The notes: generated from the sequence alone by a model not told the origin. 64,000 nucleotides of DNA from Bergeyella_A cardium (GCF_030012605.2 NZ_CP114055.2); one strand, 5' to 3'; positions 7,643 through 17,307 are shown, numbered from the stretch's first letter. Program-made: numbers and translations.

Positions 7643-8656
7643 CTATTCTTCCAGATTGAGGTGAGTATATACTTCTTTAAATTCATTAATACTTTCTTCA
7701 ATGGAGTGGAATGATTTGCCTCCTGCGGCATTAATATGCCCTCCACCATTGAAAAACGATCGGGAGAACTGATTAACATCCACCTCTCTCTTGCTTCGGA
7801 AAGAGATTTTGATATAATCTTCATATAAGTCCTCCATAAAGAATGCGGAGACCTGCACTCCCAATATGCTCAGTCCATAATTTACAAAACCTTCGGTATC
7901 TCCTTTCTCAAAGCCATACTTTTCCAGTTCGTTTCGTTTTAGATAGAGTATGGCAACCCGTCCATTACCGATAATCTCTATACGGCTAAGGATGAGTGAG
8001 AGCAATTGAAATCTTGACAGGGTATTGGTATCCCAAGTGTTGGAGGATATCTCTGCAGGGTCAGCACCTTTTTCTATAAGGTTGGCTGTAATTCTATGGG
8101 TAGTAGCACTTGTAGAGCGGAATCTGAAGCCCCCAGTATCGGTCATAATCCCAGTATAAAGGCACTGAGCGATGTCTTTATTCACCAGATGGGCATCTCC
8201 CATAGCTTCTATAAAGTGGTAGACCATTTGGCAGGTAGCAGGTACGCTGGTATCCGAATACACGAAATTGAAATCATCTGGCTGCTGGTGGTGGTCTATA
8301 AGTATTTTAGTCGCTTTTGCCCGCTCGAGCCAAGGAGCTACGAGGTTGCCACTTCTGTGGGTAGCATTAAAATCGAGTATGAATATAACATCTGCATTCT
8401 CAATAAGCTCAAAGGCTTTTTTTCTTTTGTAGTCAGCAATGGTTATTTTCTTTGCTTCGGGCATCCATTTCAGGAATTTTGGGAAGTCGTTGGGTACAAT
8501 GGTATCTGCTTCCAGCCCTTTTGTTTTGAGGTAATGTTTCAGTCCTAATGTACTGCCGATAGCATCACCGTCAGGGTTATAATGAGAGATAATTACGATT
8601 TTATTTTCTGGCTTTAAAAGCGCTTTGATTTCTGTTAATTGTTTTTCGCTAAACAT
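7643..8656 (-). CDS. DHH/DHHA1 phosphoesterase (NrnA-like oligoribonuclease/pAp phosphatase)
   Basis: A cytoplasmic manganese phosphoesterase of the NrnA group, which degrades short oligoribonucleotides and pAp. The 337-residue product has the DHH-domain metal motif as NPDGDAIGS near residue 30, DHHQ around residue 118, and the DHHA1 substrate-binding glycine motif GGGHINAAGG near residue 310. The frame is open further up to a TTG at 8677, but that TTG is part of the promoter box TACCTTTG (8675-8682), so the ATG at 8656 is chosen. It is the first gene of the operon with folB, the bifunctional nuclease and the nucleoside permease. Confidence 0.9.
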   Translation of the reverse strand: MFSEKQLTEIKALLKPENKIVIISHYNPDGDAIGSTLGLKHYLKTKGLEADTIVPNDFPKFLKWMPEAKKITIADYKRKKAFELIENADVIFILDFNATHRSGNLVAPWLERAKATKILIDHHQQPDDFNFVYSDTSVPATCQMVYHFIEAMGDAHLVNKDIAQCLYTGIMTDTGGFRFRSTSATTHRITANLIEKGADPAEISSNTWDTNTLSRFQLLSLILSRIEIIGNGRVAILYLKRNELEKYGFEKGDTEGFVNYGLSILGVQVSAFFMEDLYEDYIKISFRSKREVDVNQFSRSFFNGGGHINAAGGKSFHSIEESINEFKEVYTHLNLEE

Positions 8657-8674
8657 TTTGATTTTATAAGACCT

Positions 8675-8682
8675 CAAAGGTA
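8675..8682 (-). promoter_or_regulatory. Bacteroidota -7 box for the DHH-folB operon
   Basis: Minus strand TACCTTTG, matching TAnnTTTG, 18 nt upstream of the ATG at 8656. It decides the start, because the longer open frame begins with the TTG inside this box. Confidence 0.65.
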
Positions 8683-8720
8683 GATATTTTTAGGAGAATT
8701 TCAAGGATTGTTGTAGGTAA

Positions 8721-8779
8721 TCGGAAATTTTGTCAGTGTTATTTAAATTAAAAATACTTTAATTCGGAAATTTTGTCAG
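8721..8779. promoter_or_regulatory. Paired 16-bp direct repeats upstream of clpB
   Basis: TCGGAAATTTTGTCAG occurs twice without mismatch (8721-8736 and 8764-8779), 43 bp apart, 83 bp upstream of the clpB start. It could be an operator pair for a stress regulator of clpB or of the divergent DHH operon. No known consensus is claimed. Confidence 0.45.
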
Positions 8780-8861
8780 ATAAATAAGCCTTTTTTGAGG
8801 TGTTAAGTCTTGTTGTATAATTTTTGAGAAAGGGAGGGCATAAAACATAAAAACAATTCAG

Positions 8862-11453
8862 ATGAACTTAAACCAATATACAGTAAAATCACAAGAAGCC
8901 ATTCAGAAAGCACAGCAAGTAGCTTTAGAGTTTGGCAACCAGAGTATCGAACCTCAGCATTTATTAGAGGGGATTTTCCAGGCAGATGAGCATATCTCAT
9001 CATTCCTTTTAAAGAAATCGGAGGCAGATGCTACGCTCATCAGAGAGAGAAACAGAGAGGCGATAGAGAAACTGCCAAAAGTAGAGGGGGGAAATATCTA
9101 CCTTTCTCAACCGGCAAATAAAATCTTACTCGACGCTCCGAATATTGCTAAGAAAATGGGAGATGAGTTTGTAACCATCGAGCATCTTTGGCTTGCGCTG
9201 ATAGAAATCTCCTCGCCAGTGGCTACTATGCTCAAAGATATGGGGGTAACCAAATCCCTTTTAGAAGGAGGGATTAAAGAGCTAAGAAAAGGCAGTAAGG
9301 CAAACTCGGCAAGCTCCGAAGACACTTACCAAAGCCTTAATAAATATGCAAAAAACTTTAATGAGCTCGCTGCGGAGGGCAAACTTGACCCTGTTATTGG
9401 GCGAGATGAGGAAATCCGAAGGGTACTTCAAATTCTCTCCCGAAGAACCAAGAATAATCCGATATTAATCGGTGAACCAGGTGTGGGTAAAACTGCCATA
9501 GCAGAGGGTATTGCTCACCGTATTATCTCGGGAGATGTGCCAGAAAACTTGATGGACAAAACCCTTTACTCTCTTGATATGGGTGCGCTTGTGGCGGGAG
9601 CTAAGTACAAAGGTGAGTTTGAAGAAAGGCTTAAATCCGTAGTGAATGAAGTTACCAAATCCGATGGGCAAATCATCCTTTTCATCGATGAAATCCATAC
9701 CCTTGTAGGTGCAGGTGGTGGTGAGGGTGCAATGGACGCTGCCAATATCCTCAAACCGGCCTTGGCAAGAGGTGAGCTCAGAGCAATTGGAGCGACGACA
9801 TTAAACGAATATCAAAAATATTTCGAGAAAGATAAAGCCCTTGAGCGCCGTTTCCAAAAGGTAATGGTAGAGGAGCCAGACACGGAATCTGCTATCTCCA
9901 TCCTAAGGGGGATTAAAGATAAATACGAATCTCATCATAAGGTGAGAATAAAAGACGAAGCCATTATAGCAGCGGTAGAAATGTCTCAAAGGTATATTTC
10001 CGACAGGTTTTTACCCGATAAGGCAATTGACTTGATAGACGAAGCATCGGCTAAGCTCAGAATGGAAATCAACTCCAAACCAGAGGAGCTCGATGTCCTT
10101 GATAGGAAACTGATGCAGCTTGAAATAGAACTCGCTGCGATTTCCAGAGAGGGCAATCAAACCAAAATCGAGCATTTGAAGGAAGATATCGCTAAGGTTA
10201 CCGAAGAGCGAAATGCCATCAATGCACAGTGGTTGCAGGAAAAACAGAAGTCTGAGGATTTAACCCAGATTAAAAAAGATATTGAAGCTTTAAAATTTGA
10301 AGCCGAAAGAGCTTCCCGAGTGGGCGATTATGCAAAAGTAGCAGAGATACAGTACGGAAAACTCCGCGAGAAGGAGGACGAGCTCAAACAGCTGGAGCTT
10401 CTGATGCAAAACGAGGAAAATGAACTTGTAAAAGAAGAAGTAACCGCAGAAAACATCTCCGAAGTTATTTCAAAATGGACGGGAATTCCCGTAACCAAGC
10501 TCCTCCAAAGCGAGAGAGAGAAGCTCCTCCACTTAGAAAATGAGCTTCACAGGCGAGTAATTGGTCAGGAGGAAGCCATACAAGCTGTAGCAGATGCCAT
10601 CCGAAGAAACCGTGCAGGGCTTAGTGATGAGAAAAGACCTATCGGCTCCTTCCTCTTCCTTGGAACTACAGGGGTTGGTAAAACCGAGCTTGCAAAGGCA
10701 CTTGCCGAGTTTCTCTTTGATGATGAGAATAACCTCACCCGAATTGATATGAGTGAATATCAAGAGCGCCACAGCGTTTCCCGATTGGTGGGTGCGCCTC
10801 CTGGGTATGTGGGCTATGATGAGGGCGGTCAGCTCACCGAAGCCGTGCGCAGGAGACCTTATTCCGTAGTCCTCCTCGATGAGATTGAAAAAGCCCATCC
10901 TGATGTCTTCAATACGCTTCTCCAAGTTTTGGATGACGGTAGGCTTACCGATAACAAAGGTCGAGTGGTCAATTTCAAAAACACGATTATCATTATGACT
11001 TCCAATCTCGGTTCGCATATTATTCAGGAGAATTTTGAGGGAATAAATGATGATAACCAGTTTGAAGTGGTAGAAAAAACCAAAATCGAAGTTTTTGACC
11101 TCCTCAAACAAAGCCTCCGACCAGAGTTTATCAACAGGATAGATGAGGTGGTACTCTTCCAGCCACTCAATAAAAAGGAGATTGGCAAGATTATCGGGCT
11201 TCAGCTAAGAGGCTTCAACAAAATGCTCGAAAAACGAGGCATCATAATGACGGCTACCGAAGAGGCAGTAGATTATATTATGAACAAGGGCTACGACCCA
11301 GCCTTTGGAGCAAGACCTCTAAAACGAGTGCTCCAGCAGGATGTTCTCAATAAACTCTCTAAGGAAATCCTCGCAGGAAAAGTAAATGACGGCGATAGAA
11401 TAAGCCTTGATTTCTTTGATGGCGAAGGGCTCATCTTCCGAAAGATTGATTAA
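8862..11453 (+). CDS. clpB: ATP-dependent disaggregase ClpB
   Basis: ClpB is a hexameric cytoplasmic AAA+ disaggregase that rescues aggregated proteins with DnaK. The 863-residue product has the complete order of domains: N-terminal Clp repeats (1 to about 145), first AAA+ module with GEPGVGKT near residue 205, the coiled-coil middle domain (about 405-530) rich in charged heptads, second AAA+ module with GTTGVGKT near 605, and the C-terminal small domain. The coiled coil distinguishes it from ClpA and ClpC. Start ATG at 8862. Its promoter is not obvious, but a perfect 16-bp direct repeat lies upstream and may be a stress operator. Confidence 0.98.
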   Translation: MNLNQYTVKSQEAIQKAQQVALEFGNQSIEPQHLLEGIFQADEHISSFLLKKSEADATLIRERNREAIEKLPKVEGGNIYLSQPANKILLDAPNIAKKMGDEFVTIEHLWLALIEISSPVATMLKDMGVTKSLLEGGIKELRKGSKANSASSEDTYQSLNKYAKNFNELAAEGKLDPVIGRDEEIRRVLQILSRRTKNNPILIGEPGVGKTAIAEGIAHRIISGDVPENLMDKTLYSLDMGALVAGAKYKGEFEERLKSVVNEVTKSDGQIILFIDEIHTLVGAGGGEGAMDAANILKPALARGELRAIGATTLNEYQKYFEKDKALERRFQKVMVEEPDTESAISILRGIKDKYESHHKVRIKDEAIIAAVEMSQRYISDRFLPDKAIDLIDEASAKLRMEINSKPEELDVLDRKLMQLEIELAAISREGNQTKIEHLKEDIAKVTEERNAINAQWLQEKQKSEDLTQIKKDIEALKFEAERASRVGDYAKVAEIQYGKLREKEDELKQLELLMQNEENELVKEEVTAENISEVISKWTGIPVTKLLQSEREKLLHLENELHRRVIGQEEAIQAVADAIRRNRAGLSDEKRPIGSFLFLGTTGVGKTELAKALAEFLFDDENNLTRIDMSEYQERHSVSRLVGAPPGYVGYDEGGQLTEAVRRRPYSVVLLDEIEKAHPDVFNTLLQVLDDGRLTDNKGRVVNFKNTIIIMTSNLGSHIIQENFEGINDDNQFEVVEKTKIEVFDLLKQSLRPEFINRIDEVVLFQPLNKKEIGKIIGLQLRGFNKMLEKRGIIMTATEEAVDYIMNKGYDPAFGARPLKRVLQQDVLNKLSKEILAGKVNDGDRISLDFFDGEGLIFRKID

Positions 11454-11472
11454 ATAATAGTTTTTTGATTTT

Positions 11473-11508
11473 AAAATCACCTCTCTCATCCAGAGGTGGT
11501 TTTTTATT
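11473..11508 (+). terminator. Terminator of clpB
   Basis: AAATCACCTCT and AGAGGTGGTTT pair around a 7-nt loop and are followed by a T run. It lies about 20 bp after the clpB stop. Confidence 0.85.
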
Positions 11509-11573
11509 TAGTATTTTTCAATTGGGAGATAATATTGAGAAATTTTCTACATTTACCATTAAATTTTAGTTCT

Positions 11574-12707
11574 ATGAAAGTAAAAATATTATTAATCTTT
11601 TTAGTATTGGCATTGGTATCCTGCCGCCCGAGTTATTTCACAAAACTGGAAAATTTGGAAAGTCTGAATGGAAAGTACTATTCCAAATCTTTATTTAAGT
11701 ATAATGGAAAGAAGAAGATACCAGACACGAAGGCTCATATGTTAAGGTTCTTTAATAGTGAGGAAAATTTGGAAACTGTAAATTGGGTCGAGATGAAATT
11801 TCAGGAGCCTGATAAAGTGGAGCTCACCTATCCCGTGATGGAGCTGGGGGAACTCACCACCAAGAAGCAGACATTTACAGGGAAGAGAAGACGAAATTAT
11901 CTGAAAGTGACTCACTGGAACAAGGATATTTTTATCCCGCTGATATATGGTAAGACACAGAAGAACTATATTAAAATAGGCAAGACAAAGGAAAATCAAC
12001 TCTTGATACAGCGCTATTATGAGTACTCAGGAAATATTCTATTCTTGGCTGGGGGAGTTGCCCACACTTCGGATTTTGTCTTCGAGAAATATGATAAATA
12101 TACAGGCAATAAGGCTTTTTATAAAGATGGTAAATATGGGATAAAGAGGGGTGAGAAGGAGATTGTCCCCGCTATATATGATGTTGCCTACACCTATAAG
12201 GATGAATATATTAAGGTAAAAATCAATGATAAGTATGGGATTTTGGATTATGAGGGTAAGGAGATAGTTCCTGTCAAATACGATGATATAGAATATAAAG
12301 AATACGAAATAAATCCTGTATTCTATGTGAAGAATATGGGTAAAATGGGCTTAGTTAATATGAAAGGAGAGGAGTTTGTTCCCATAAGATATGATAAGAT
12401 AAAAAGTTATAATAGCAAATTCTATGAATTGCATCTCAATAATAAACAAGGTCTTGCTAATCTTAATGGCGTACTCTATCCAGCGATATATGAAAACTTG
12501 GGCTGGTCTTCTGTAAATCACAATCGTTACTTTGATGCATATGATGAGTACATAGCAGTAAAAAGAGATAGCACAGACTATCTCATCGATACAAGAGGAT
12601 ATGAATACCAAGTGAATAAAAAAATCCCCAAATTCGGGGGAATGGCTTCTATCTATCCATTATTAGAAACCGCTCGAAAGGTGTCTCTTGACGAAGAAGC
12701 AGAATAA
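11574..12707 (+). CDS. WG-repeat lipoprotein
   Basis: A predicted outer-surface or periplasmic lipoprotein of 377 residues. MKVKILLIFLVLALVSC is a lipoprotein signal with the acylated cysteine at 17. The second half (about residue 180-330) holds WG-type beta repeats in which a glycine-containing turn is followed by EIVPAIYD, EIVPVKYD and EFVPIRYD; tryptophan is mostly replaced by tyrosine or methionine. Such repeats are thought to mediate binding, and no enzyme motif is seen. The frame is open further upstream, but the ATG at 11574 gives the signal peptide and lies past the clpB terminator. Single gene; function unknown. Confidence 0.75.
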   Translation: MKVKILLIFLVLALVSCRPSYFTKLENLESLNGKYYSKSLFKYNGKKKIPDTKAHMLRFFNSEENLETVNWVEMKFQEPDKVELTYPVMELGELTTKKQTFTGKRRRNYLKVTHWNKDIFIPLIYGKTQKNYIKIGKTKENQLLIQRYYEYSGNILFLAGGVAHTSDFVFEKYDKYTGNKAFYKDGKYGIKRGEKEIVPAIYDVAYTYKDEYIKVKINDKYGILDYEGKEIVPVKYDDIEYKEYEINPVFYVKNMGKMGLVNMKGEEFVPIRYDKIKSYNSKFYELHLNNKQGLANLNGVLYPAIYENLGWSSVNHNRYFDAYDEYIAVKRDSTDYLIDTRGYEYQVNKKIPKFGGMASIYPLLETARKVSLDEEAE

Positions 12708-12887
12708 AAAGGCATTCAAACAAACAGTTTTTTTATTGAAAAATTGAGGATTCCCTATAAACACATCAGTTCTTTACTAATTTTAATATAAATAGGGGGC
12801 TTAGACCCTTGCTTTACTAAGATTAAATTTTCTGTATTGTATTTGAAATAGGTATTTGATTGAGTCTTCATCAATCCAAAATAAGCC

Positions 12888-12930
12888 TATAAAAACACAT
12901 CGGACTGAGGAAATCCCCAGCCCGATGCAC
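12888..12930 (-). terminator. Terminator of the TonB receptor gene
   Basis: On the minus strand CATCGGGCTG pairs with CAGTCCGATG (one G-T pair) and is followed by TGTTTTTAT. It lies about 30 bp beyond the receptor stop codon. Confidence 0.75.
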
Positions 12931-12959
12931 TAAAAAAAACTTTAAACGATATGAAAAAA

Positions 12960-15206
12960 TTAAAACTTATAATTGACCTGTACGGCAAAGTTTCTCGGGT
13001 CATTCCTATTGATATACCCTCCGCGGTAGTAGGCGTTGTAGCCTAAGGCATTGTTTAGATTATTCGCGAATACCCTCACGCCAACATTCTTATAAGCGTA
13101 ACCCGCTTGGAGGTTTAGGGTGGTGTAGGCATTCAGGTTAAAGGGCTTTACGCCAGGGGTCGTGTTATGAATTATGACCTTCTGGGTGTATTCATTCACT
13201 GGTCTTTCGCCTACATAATACGCGCCTCCACCGATGTTAAACCCTTTAAGGGCACCACTTCGGAAGGTATAGTTGAGCCACGCATTAGCCGTATGCTCAG
13301 CCGCCATCATCGGTCGGGAATCGTTCACATACGCAGGGCTGTTTTTGTACTTCGCATCGAGGTAGGAGTAGCCTGCCATTACTTCGAGCTCGGGGAGGAT
13401 TTTCCCGATGAGGTCTATCTCCACGCCTTTTCGGGTAAGGTCACCCGCGAAGTCATAAGTCTTGGTTCCATTTCCAGCCGCATCGAGAACTTCGTACGAA
13501 AGATTGTTAAGGTTCATAGCGTAGAGGTTTAGATTAAACCTGAGTTTTTCATCAAACCAATCGGATTTGAAGCCCGCTTCCCACTGTTGGGTGATGGTTG
13601 CCCCTATTGTGCCTTCGCCATTAGCTAGGACTCTATCGTTCCCCCTAAGGTCAGTCGTCGTAGTGAAAGAGCCGTAGATATTCATATTCTCTAATGGAGA
13701 AATCATTAGCCCGAGAGAGGGGTTCCAAGCGTCTTTCTTGCCTGTCTGGTTATTTCCTTGGTAGGAGCTGTATCGGATGCCGAGAACCGCTTTTGCATAC
13801 TTCCCGATAGCCATTACTTCCTGTGCCGTAATGCCGTAGATAGGAGATTTTGCAGAGATTCTATCCCCCTTATGCACTAAATCATCAGGGTTAAAGGTTG
13901 CAGGGAGGTCATTGGTAAATTCGCCCGTTACATCAGCGATTTTATCTATTGGAATGTAGCTAAGTGGGGAGGTTTTTCCTCGTACGACTTCGGTGAGGAA
14001 TTTATGCTGATAGGTACCGCTTAGGGTGTAGGATTCTTTCCAGTCAAACCCAATCTGGAAGGTGTGTTTTAAGAAACCTGTCTCCACTTCCTGACCGATA
14101 AAGTCCGCTTGGAATACCTTAGAGTGGTCTTCACTGCTAAACTTCGTCCATCTTCTGTTCCTCTCTTTGTAGTCTTTTATAATCTGTTTTTTGGGGTTTT
14201 TAGGGTCTGGATAGGTAACGGTTGCGAGGGAGTAAGACTCTCCATTGTTGCTTACATCACCTTGAAGATAGGCAATGCGAACGCGGAACTTATCACCGAG
14301 TTTCCTATCAGCATACGCTCCAAAGTTGAGGGAAGTTGTTTTATTAAAATTGGTTTTAAAGCCTAAAAACTTGTTTGTAGGCAATTCGTAGAGGGCATTT
14401 GTATCATCTGGAGCGAGGTTTACTGTACCTCTGTTTGGTGTGTTTTGATTATACATATAGTCCATCTCTACCGTTATATTGGTTTTATCATCAGGTCTGT
14501 AAGAAACCGATGGGTTGATGTATAGTCTCTCACCTTTTACATAATCGGCGAAGGATTCTTTGTTTTCATAAGCAGCATTGAGCCTGAAAGCTACTTTGCC
14601 TTCGCTGTCTAATACCCTTTGGATGTCGAGCGTTGGTCGGAATAGATTCCAGTTTCCATACCTGAAACCTACTGTTCCTGCATTGATGAATTTTGGTTTT
14701 TTGGTGGTAAGGTTAATTACCCCTCCCGCAGCTCCAAGCGATGAACCTATCCCCTGAGTAATCGCTACCGAACCTCGTATTACTTGTAGGCTTTCTACGC
14801 CCTGCATATCGGTAAGTATAGAGCTTGTTCTGAAATCGGAATACATCAGTACTCCGTTTTTAAGTACAGGAGTTCCTCTATATCCACGGATAGACATAGA
14901 CTCCTCCCCATCTCCATAGGTACTGAAAAGTACTACACCAGGGATGTTTTTTGCTGCATCTGTTACGGTAAGGGCTCCCATTTCTTCGATGGCTCTATCA
15001 GAAATTACAGAGATGCTCTGTATCTGATCTCGCACTTTCAAAGGCATACGGGTGATAACTTCCATACCTTTGTTCTGCTTTTTTCTCTCTCCGAAGAGTT
15101 CTACTTCAGGGATTGTTTTAGATTTTAAACTGTCTTTGGTCGTTTGTGCATTTCCACAAATGGCACCCACCACAACCAAGGCTAAGGATAATGAATTATT
15201 CATCAT
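12960..15206 (-). CDS. TonB-dependent siderophore receptor
   Basis: An outer-membrane, energy-dependent receptor, probably for a ferric siderophore. The 748-residue product starts with a signal peptide (MMNNSLSLALVVVGAICGNAQ), then a plug domain (about 50-175: ISVISDRAIEEMGALTVTDA, NIPGVVLFSTYGDGEESMSI, IRGSVAITQG, GAAGGVINLTTKKP) and a long beta barrel closing in NFAVQVNYKF with terminal aromatic residue. Barrel strands such as WEAGFKSDWFDEKLRFNL and YDFAGDLTRKGVEIDL are typical of the FhuA/FcuA-like siderophore group. There is no carboxypeptidase-like N-domain and no SusD partner, which argues against a SusC-type glycan system. The start is set at 15206 because the longer frame begins at a TTG inside the promoter box. 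Confidence 0.9.
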   Translation of the reverse strand: MMNNSLSLALVVVGAICGNAQTTKDSLKSKTIPEVELFGERKKQNKGMEVITRMPLKVRDQIQSISVISDRAIEEMGALTVTDAAKNIPGVVLFSTYGDGEESMSIRGYRGTPVLKNGVLMYSDFRTSSILTDMQGVESLQVIRGSVAITQGIGSSLGAAGGVINLTTKKPKFINAGTVGFRYGNWNLFRPTLDIQRVLDSEGKVAFRLNAAYENKESFADYVKGERLYINPSVSYRPDDKTNITVEMDYMYNQNTPNRGTVNLAPDDTNALYELPTNKFLGFKTNFNKTTSLNFGAYADRKLGDKFRVRIAYLQGDVSNNGESYSLATVTYPDPKNPKKQIIKDYKERNRRWTKFSSEDHSKVFQADFIGQEVETGFLKHTFQIGFDWKESYTLSGTYQHKFLTEVVRGKTSPLSYIPIDKIADVTGEFTNDLPATFNPDDLVHKGDRISAKSPIYGITAQEVMAIGKYAKAVLGIRYSSYQGNNQTGKKDAWNPSLGLMISPLENMNIYGSFTTTTDLRGNDRVLANGEGTIGATITQQWEAGFKSDWFDEKLRFNLNLYAMNLNNLSYEVLDAAGNGTKTYDFAGDLTRKGVEIDLIGKILPELEVMAGYSYLDAKYKNSPAYVNDSRPMMAAEHTANAWLNYTFRSGALKGFNIGGGAYYVGERPVNEYTQKVIIHNTTPGVKPFNLNAYTTLNLQAGYAYKNVGVRVFANNLNNALGYNAYYRGGYINRNDPRNFAVQVNYKF

Positions 15207-15227
15207 ATATTCTATTTTTAATGCCGG

Positions 15228-15235
15228 CAAAAGTA
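15228..15235 (-). promoter_or_regulatory. Bacteroidota -7 box for the TonB receptor
   Basis: Minus strand TACTTTTG, matching TAnnTTTG, about 21 nt upstream of the chosen ATG. Confidence 0.6.
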
Positions 15236-15357
15236 TTGTTTAAAAACATTCTAAACAATAGAGGTTAATAGAAAATATCTTTTAATATCAATAGATTTCA
15301 ACTACTTCTCCTGAAATAATAAACGCCCATAAAACGAGTACAATTACTAAAAAAGAC

Positions 15358-15365
15358 TATCTTTG
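15358..15365 (+). promoter_or_regulatory. Bacteroidota -7 box for the GHMP kinase-UbiA operon
   Basis: TATCTTTG, full match, 12 nt before the ATG at 15378 and 24 nt before the in-frame ATG at 15390. Confidence 0.65.
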
Positions 15366-15377
15366 CCCAGCTTTTAA

Positions 15378-16316
15378 ATGAAAAGAGAAATGACAAATCC
15401 TTTATTCTATGCTAAAATCCTACTGTTTGGTGAGTATGGAATCATTGAAGACTCGCAAGGACTTACCTTACCTTACAGCTTTTATAAGGGTACATTGAAG
15501 TTTTCGGACTTATCTACCGATTTTGAAAAACAATCAAACGAGCATCTGCTCAATTATTCAGATGAGCTTCTTGGTATAGACCTTCCAGCGGGTTTTGAGA
15601 TTAATATCTCTGCTCTTAAAGATGATATTGCTAAGGGGCTTTATTTTGATAGCAATATCCCACAAGGTTATGGTGTCGGTAGCTCGGGAGCATTGGTTGC
15701 TGCCATCTTTGAGAAGTATTCCATTAAGAAATACAACCCCGAAAGCATCAGCAAAGAAGATTTAAAGGAACTCAAAAAGGTCTTTGGACTTTTGGAAAGC
15801 TATTTCCACGGTAAGAGTTCGGGTATAGACCCACTCATCTGCTATATGAACTTGCCTATCCTTATCGAAAACCGCGAGAATGTAGATAAAGTCTCCATCC
15901 CAAAAGAGGAGCAAGGCAGGGGGGCAATCTTCCTCATCGATTCTGGAATGGTTGGAGAAACAGGACCTATGGTTCAGATCTTTTTTGAGAAAATGAAGAC
16001 CGAAGGTTTCCGAAAAACCTTGAAGGAAGAGTTTATACGATACAATAATGCCTGCATACAAGCGTTTCTGAAAAAGGATATGAATCCGTTCTTTAAAAAC
16101 CTTAGGAAGCTCTCCATCTGGGCATACGACCACTTTAAACCGATGATACCCGACAGTATCTACAACGCTTGGAAAAAAGGTCTGGATACCAATGCCTACT
16201 ATCTCAAGCTCTGCGGAAGCGGTGGTGGGGGCTATATTCTCGGTTTTACTCAGGATTATCCTAAGGCAGAAGAGATGCTTAAAGGCTTCCACAAAGAGAT
16301 TATTTATAGATTTTAG
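15378..16316 (+). CDS. GHMP kinase, mevalonate kinase-like
   Basis: A cytoplasmic small-molecule kinase of the GHMP fold, 312 residues. The hallmark glycine-serine ATP loop is IPQGYGVGSSGALVAAI (about residues 95-111). The N-terminus YAKILLFGEYGIIEDSQG matches the start of mevalonate kinases, and the third motif is LCGSGGGGYILGFT near the C-terminus. Together with FHGKSSGIDPLICY this fits mevalonate kinase of flavobacteria, which make isopentenyl diphosphate by the mevalonate route. It is 3 bp upstream of a UbiA-type prenyltransferase gene, so the pair probably supplies and uses prenyl units. Two ATGs (15378, 15390) are possible starts. A galactokinase or other GHMP role is less likely. Confidence 0.82.
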   Translation: MKREMTNPLFYAKILLFGEYGIIEDSQGLTLPYSFYKGTLKFSDLSTDFEKQSNEHLLNYSDELLGIDLPAGFEINISALKDDIAKGLYFDSNIPQGYGVGSSGALVAAIFEKYSIKKYNPESISKEDLKELKKVFGLLESYFHGKSSGIDPLICYMNLPILIENRENVDKVSIPKEEQGRGAIFLIDSGMVGETGPMVQIFFEKMKTEGFRKTLKEEFIRYNNACIQAFLKKDMNPFFKNLRKLSIWAYDHFKPMIPDSIYNAWKKGLDTNAYYLKLCGSGGGGYILGFTQDYPKAEEMLKGFHKEIIYRF

Positions 16317-16319
16317 CGT

Positions 16320-17228
16320 ATGAAGAGCAAAGGGCTATACAGATTTTCGCAGTTCATCAGTTTGCTTTTGGGTGCGAGGGTTTTCGTCCTTTCGTTCTTT
16401 ACTTTTACACTCTATGTCTCTACTTTTTTCTTGTTTAATCAGGAGGAGAGCCTCAGGAACTTCGTTTTTGATATTAAAGTGAATGGGATTATCTTCTGCT
16501 CGGTACTGAGCATTGCCGCAGGGGGTATTATCAATCAGTTTTATGATTGGGACAAGGACAGCGTAGAGCGCCCACTTCGTGTACGGTTGCAGAGCTTCGT
16601 CTCTCAGAAGCATTTCCTCTATACCTATTTATTTCTAAATGCTCTCTCTCTCGTCGTAGCCTTATTCTTGTCGTACAGAATTTTCTTTTTCTTTCTTTTT
16701 TATCAGTTCGTTATCTGGTTTTATAGCCACAAGCTGAGCAAAATCGCAGTTGTGAATAACCTCACTTATGTAGCTCTCACCCTCTATCCGTTCTCAGGTA
16801 TGCTGGTCTATTATCAGCATTTTTCTGTTCGTATAATGGCGATGGCAGTCTTCCTCTTCCTTATTCTATGGGAGGTAGATGTAATGAAGGATGTCCTCAC
16901 TCAGCGCTCTGATAAAATCTTTAACTACCATACTCTCCCTATCGTGATTGGGAAGCGGGGTACTCAGGTGGTTCTCCTCCTCCTTCTTCTTCTCAATGCT
17001 GCGACTGCGGTTTTTATCTACTACGCGGATTATATACAGCAGGCGGGTGTGCTTTCCATTTATTTTTTGGTTTCTGCGGGTGTGCTTCTCCTCTCTATGA
17101 TTCCCATTTTCTCATTTAATAGAAAAAATATTTTCTGGCTAATGAACCTCCTCCGTTTCTGGATTTTCATTGGGGTACTTGCAATGTTCCTCGATGGTGT
17201 TATTCCTCTTCTGAAGGCATTTCTATAG
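16320..17228 (+). CDS. UbiA-family prenyltransferase
   Basis: An inner-membrane prenyltransferase of 302 residues with eight or nine hydrophobic segments. The first Asp-rich motif is NQFYDWDKDSVERP (Asn72, Asp76, Asp80) and the second is DVMKDVLTQRSD near residue 190, so both metal-diphosphate binding sites are present. Family members move a polyprenyl chain onto an aromatic ring or a glycerol phosphate; the flavobacterial homologues next to mevalonate kinase are often named geranylgeranylglycerol-phosphate transferase-like, but the acceptor cannot be told from sequence. It starts 3 bp after the GHMP kinase stop, an apparent operon, and is convergent with the alpha/beta hydrolase. Confidence 0.85.
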   Translation: MKSKGLYRFSQFISLLLGARVFVLSFFTFTLYVSTFFLFNQEESLRNFVFDIKVNGIIFCSVLSIAAGGIINQFYDWDKDSVERPLRVRLQSFVSQKHFLYTYLFLNALSLVVALFLSYRIFFFFLFYQFVIWFYSHKLSKIAVVNNLTYVALTLYPFSGMLVYYQHFSVRIMAMAVFLFLILWEVDVMKDVLTQRSDKIFNYHTLPIVIGKRGTQVVLLLLLLLNAATAVFIYYADYIQQAGVLSIYFLVSAGVLLLSMIPIFSFNRKNIFWLMNLLRFWIFIGVLAMFLDGVIPLLKAFL

Positions 17229-17307
17229 CTCTGCTTTAATGCTTATACCACAATCGGGCTCACCACCCACTTGCGTGGAGAGTACTTATTCACTTACTAT
17301 TTCGCTT

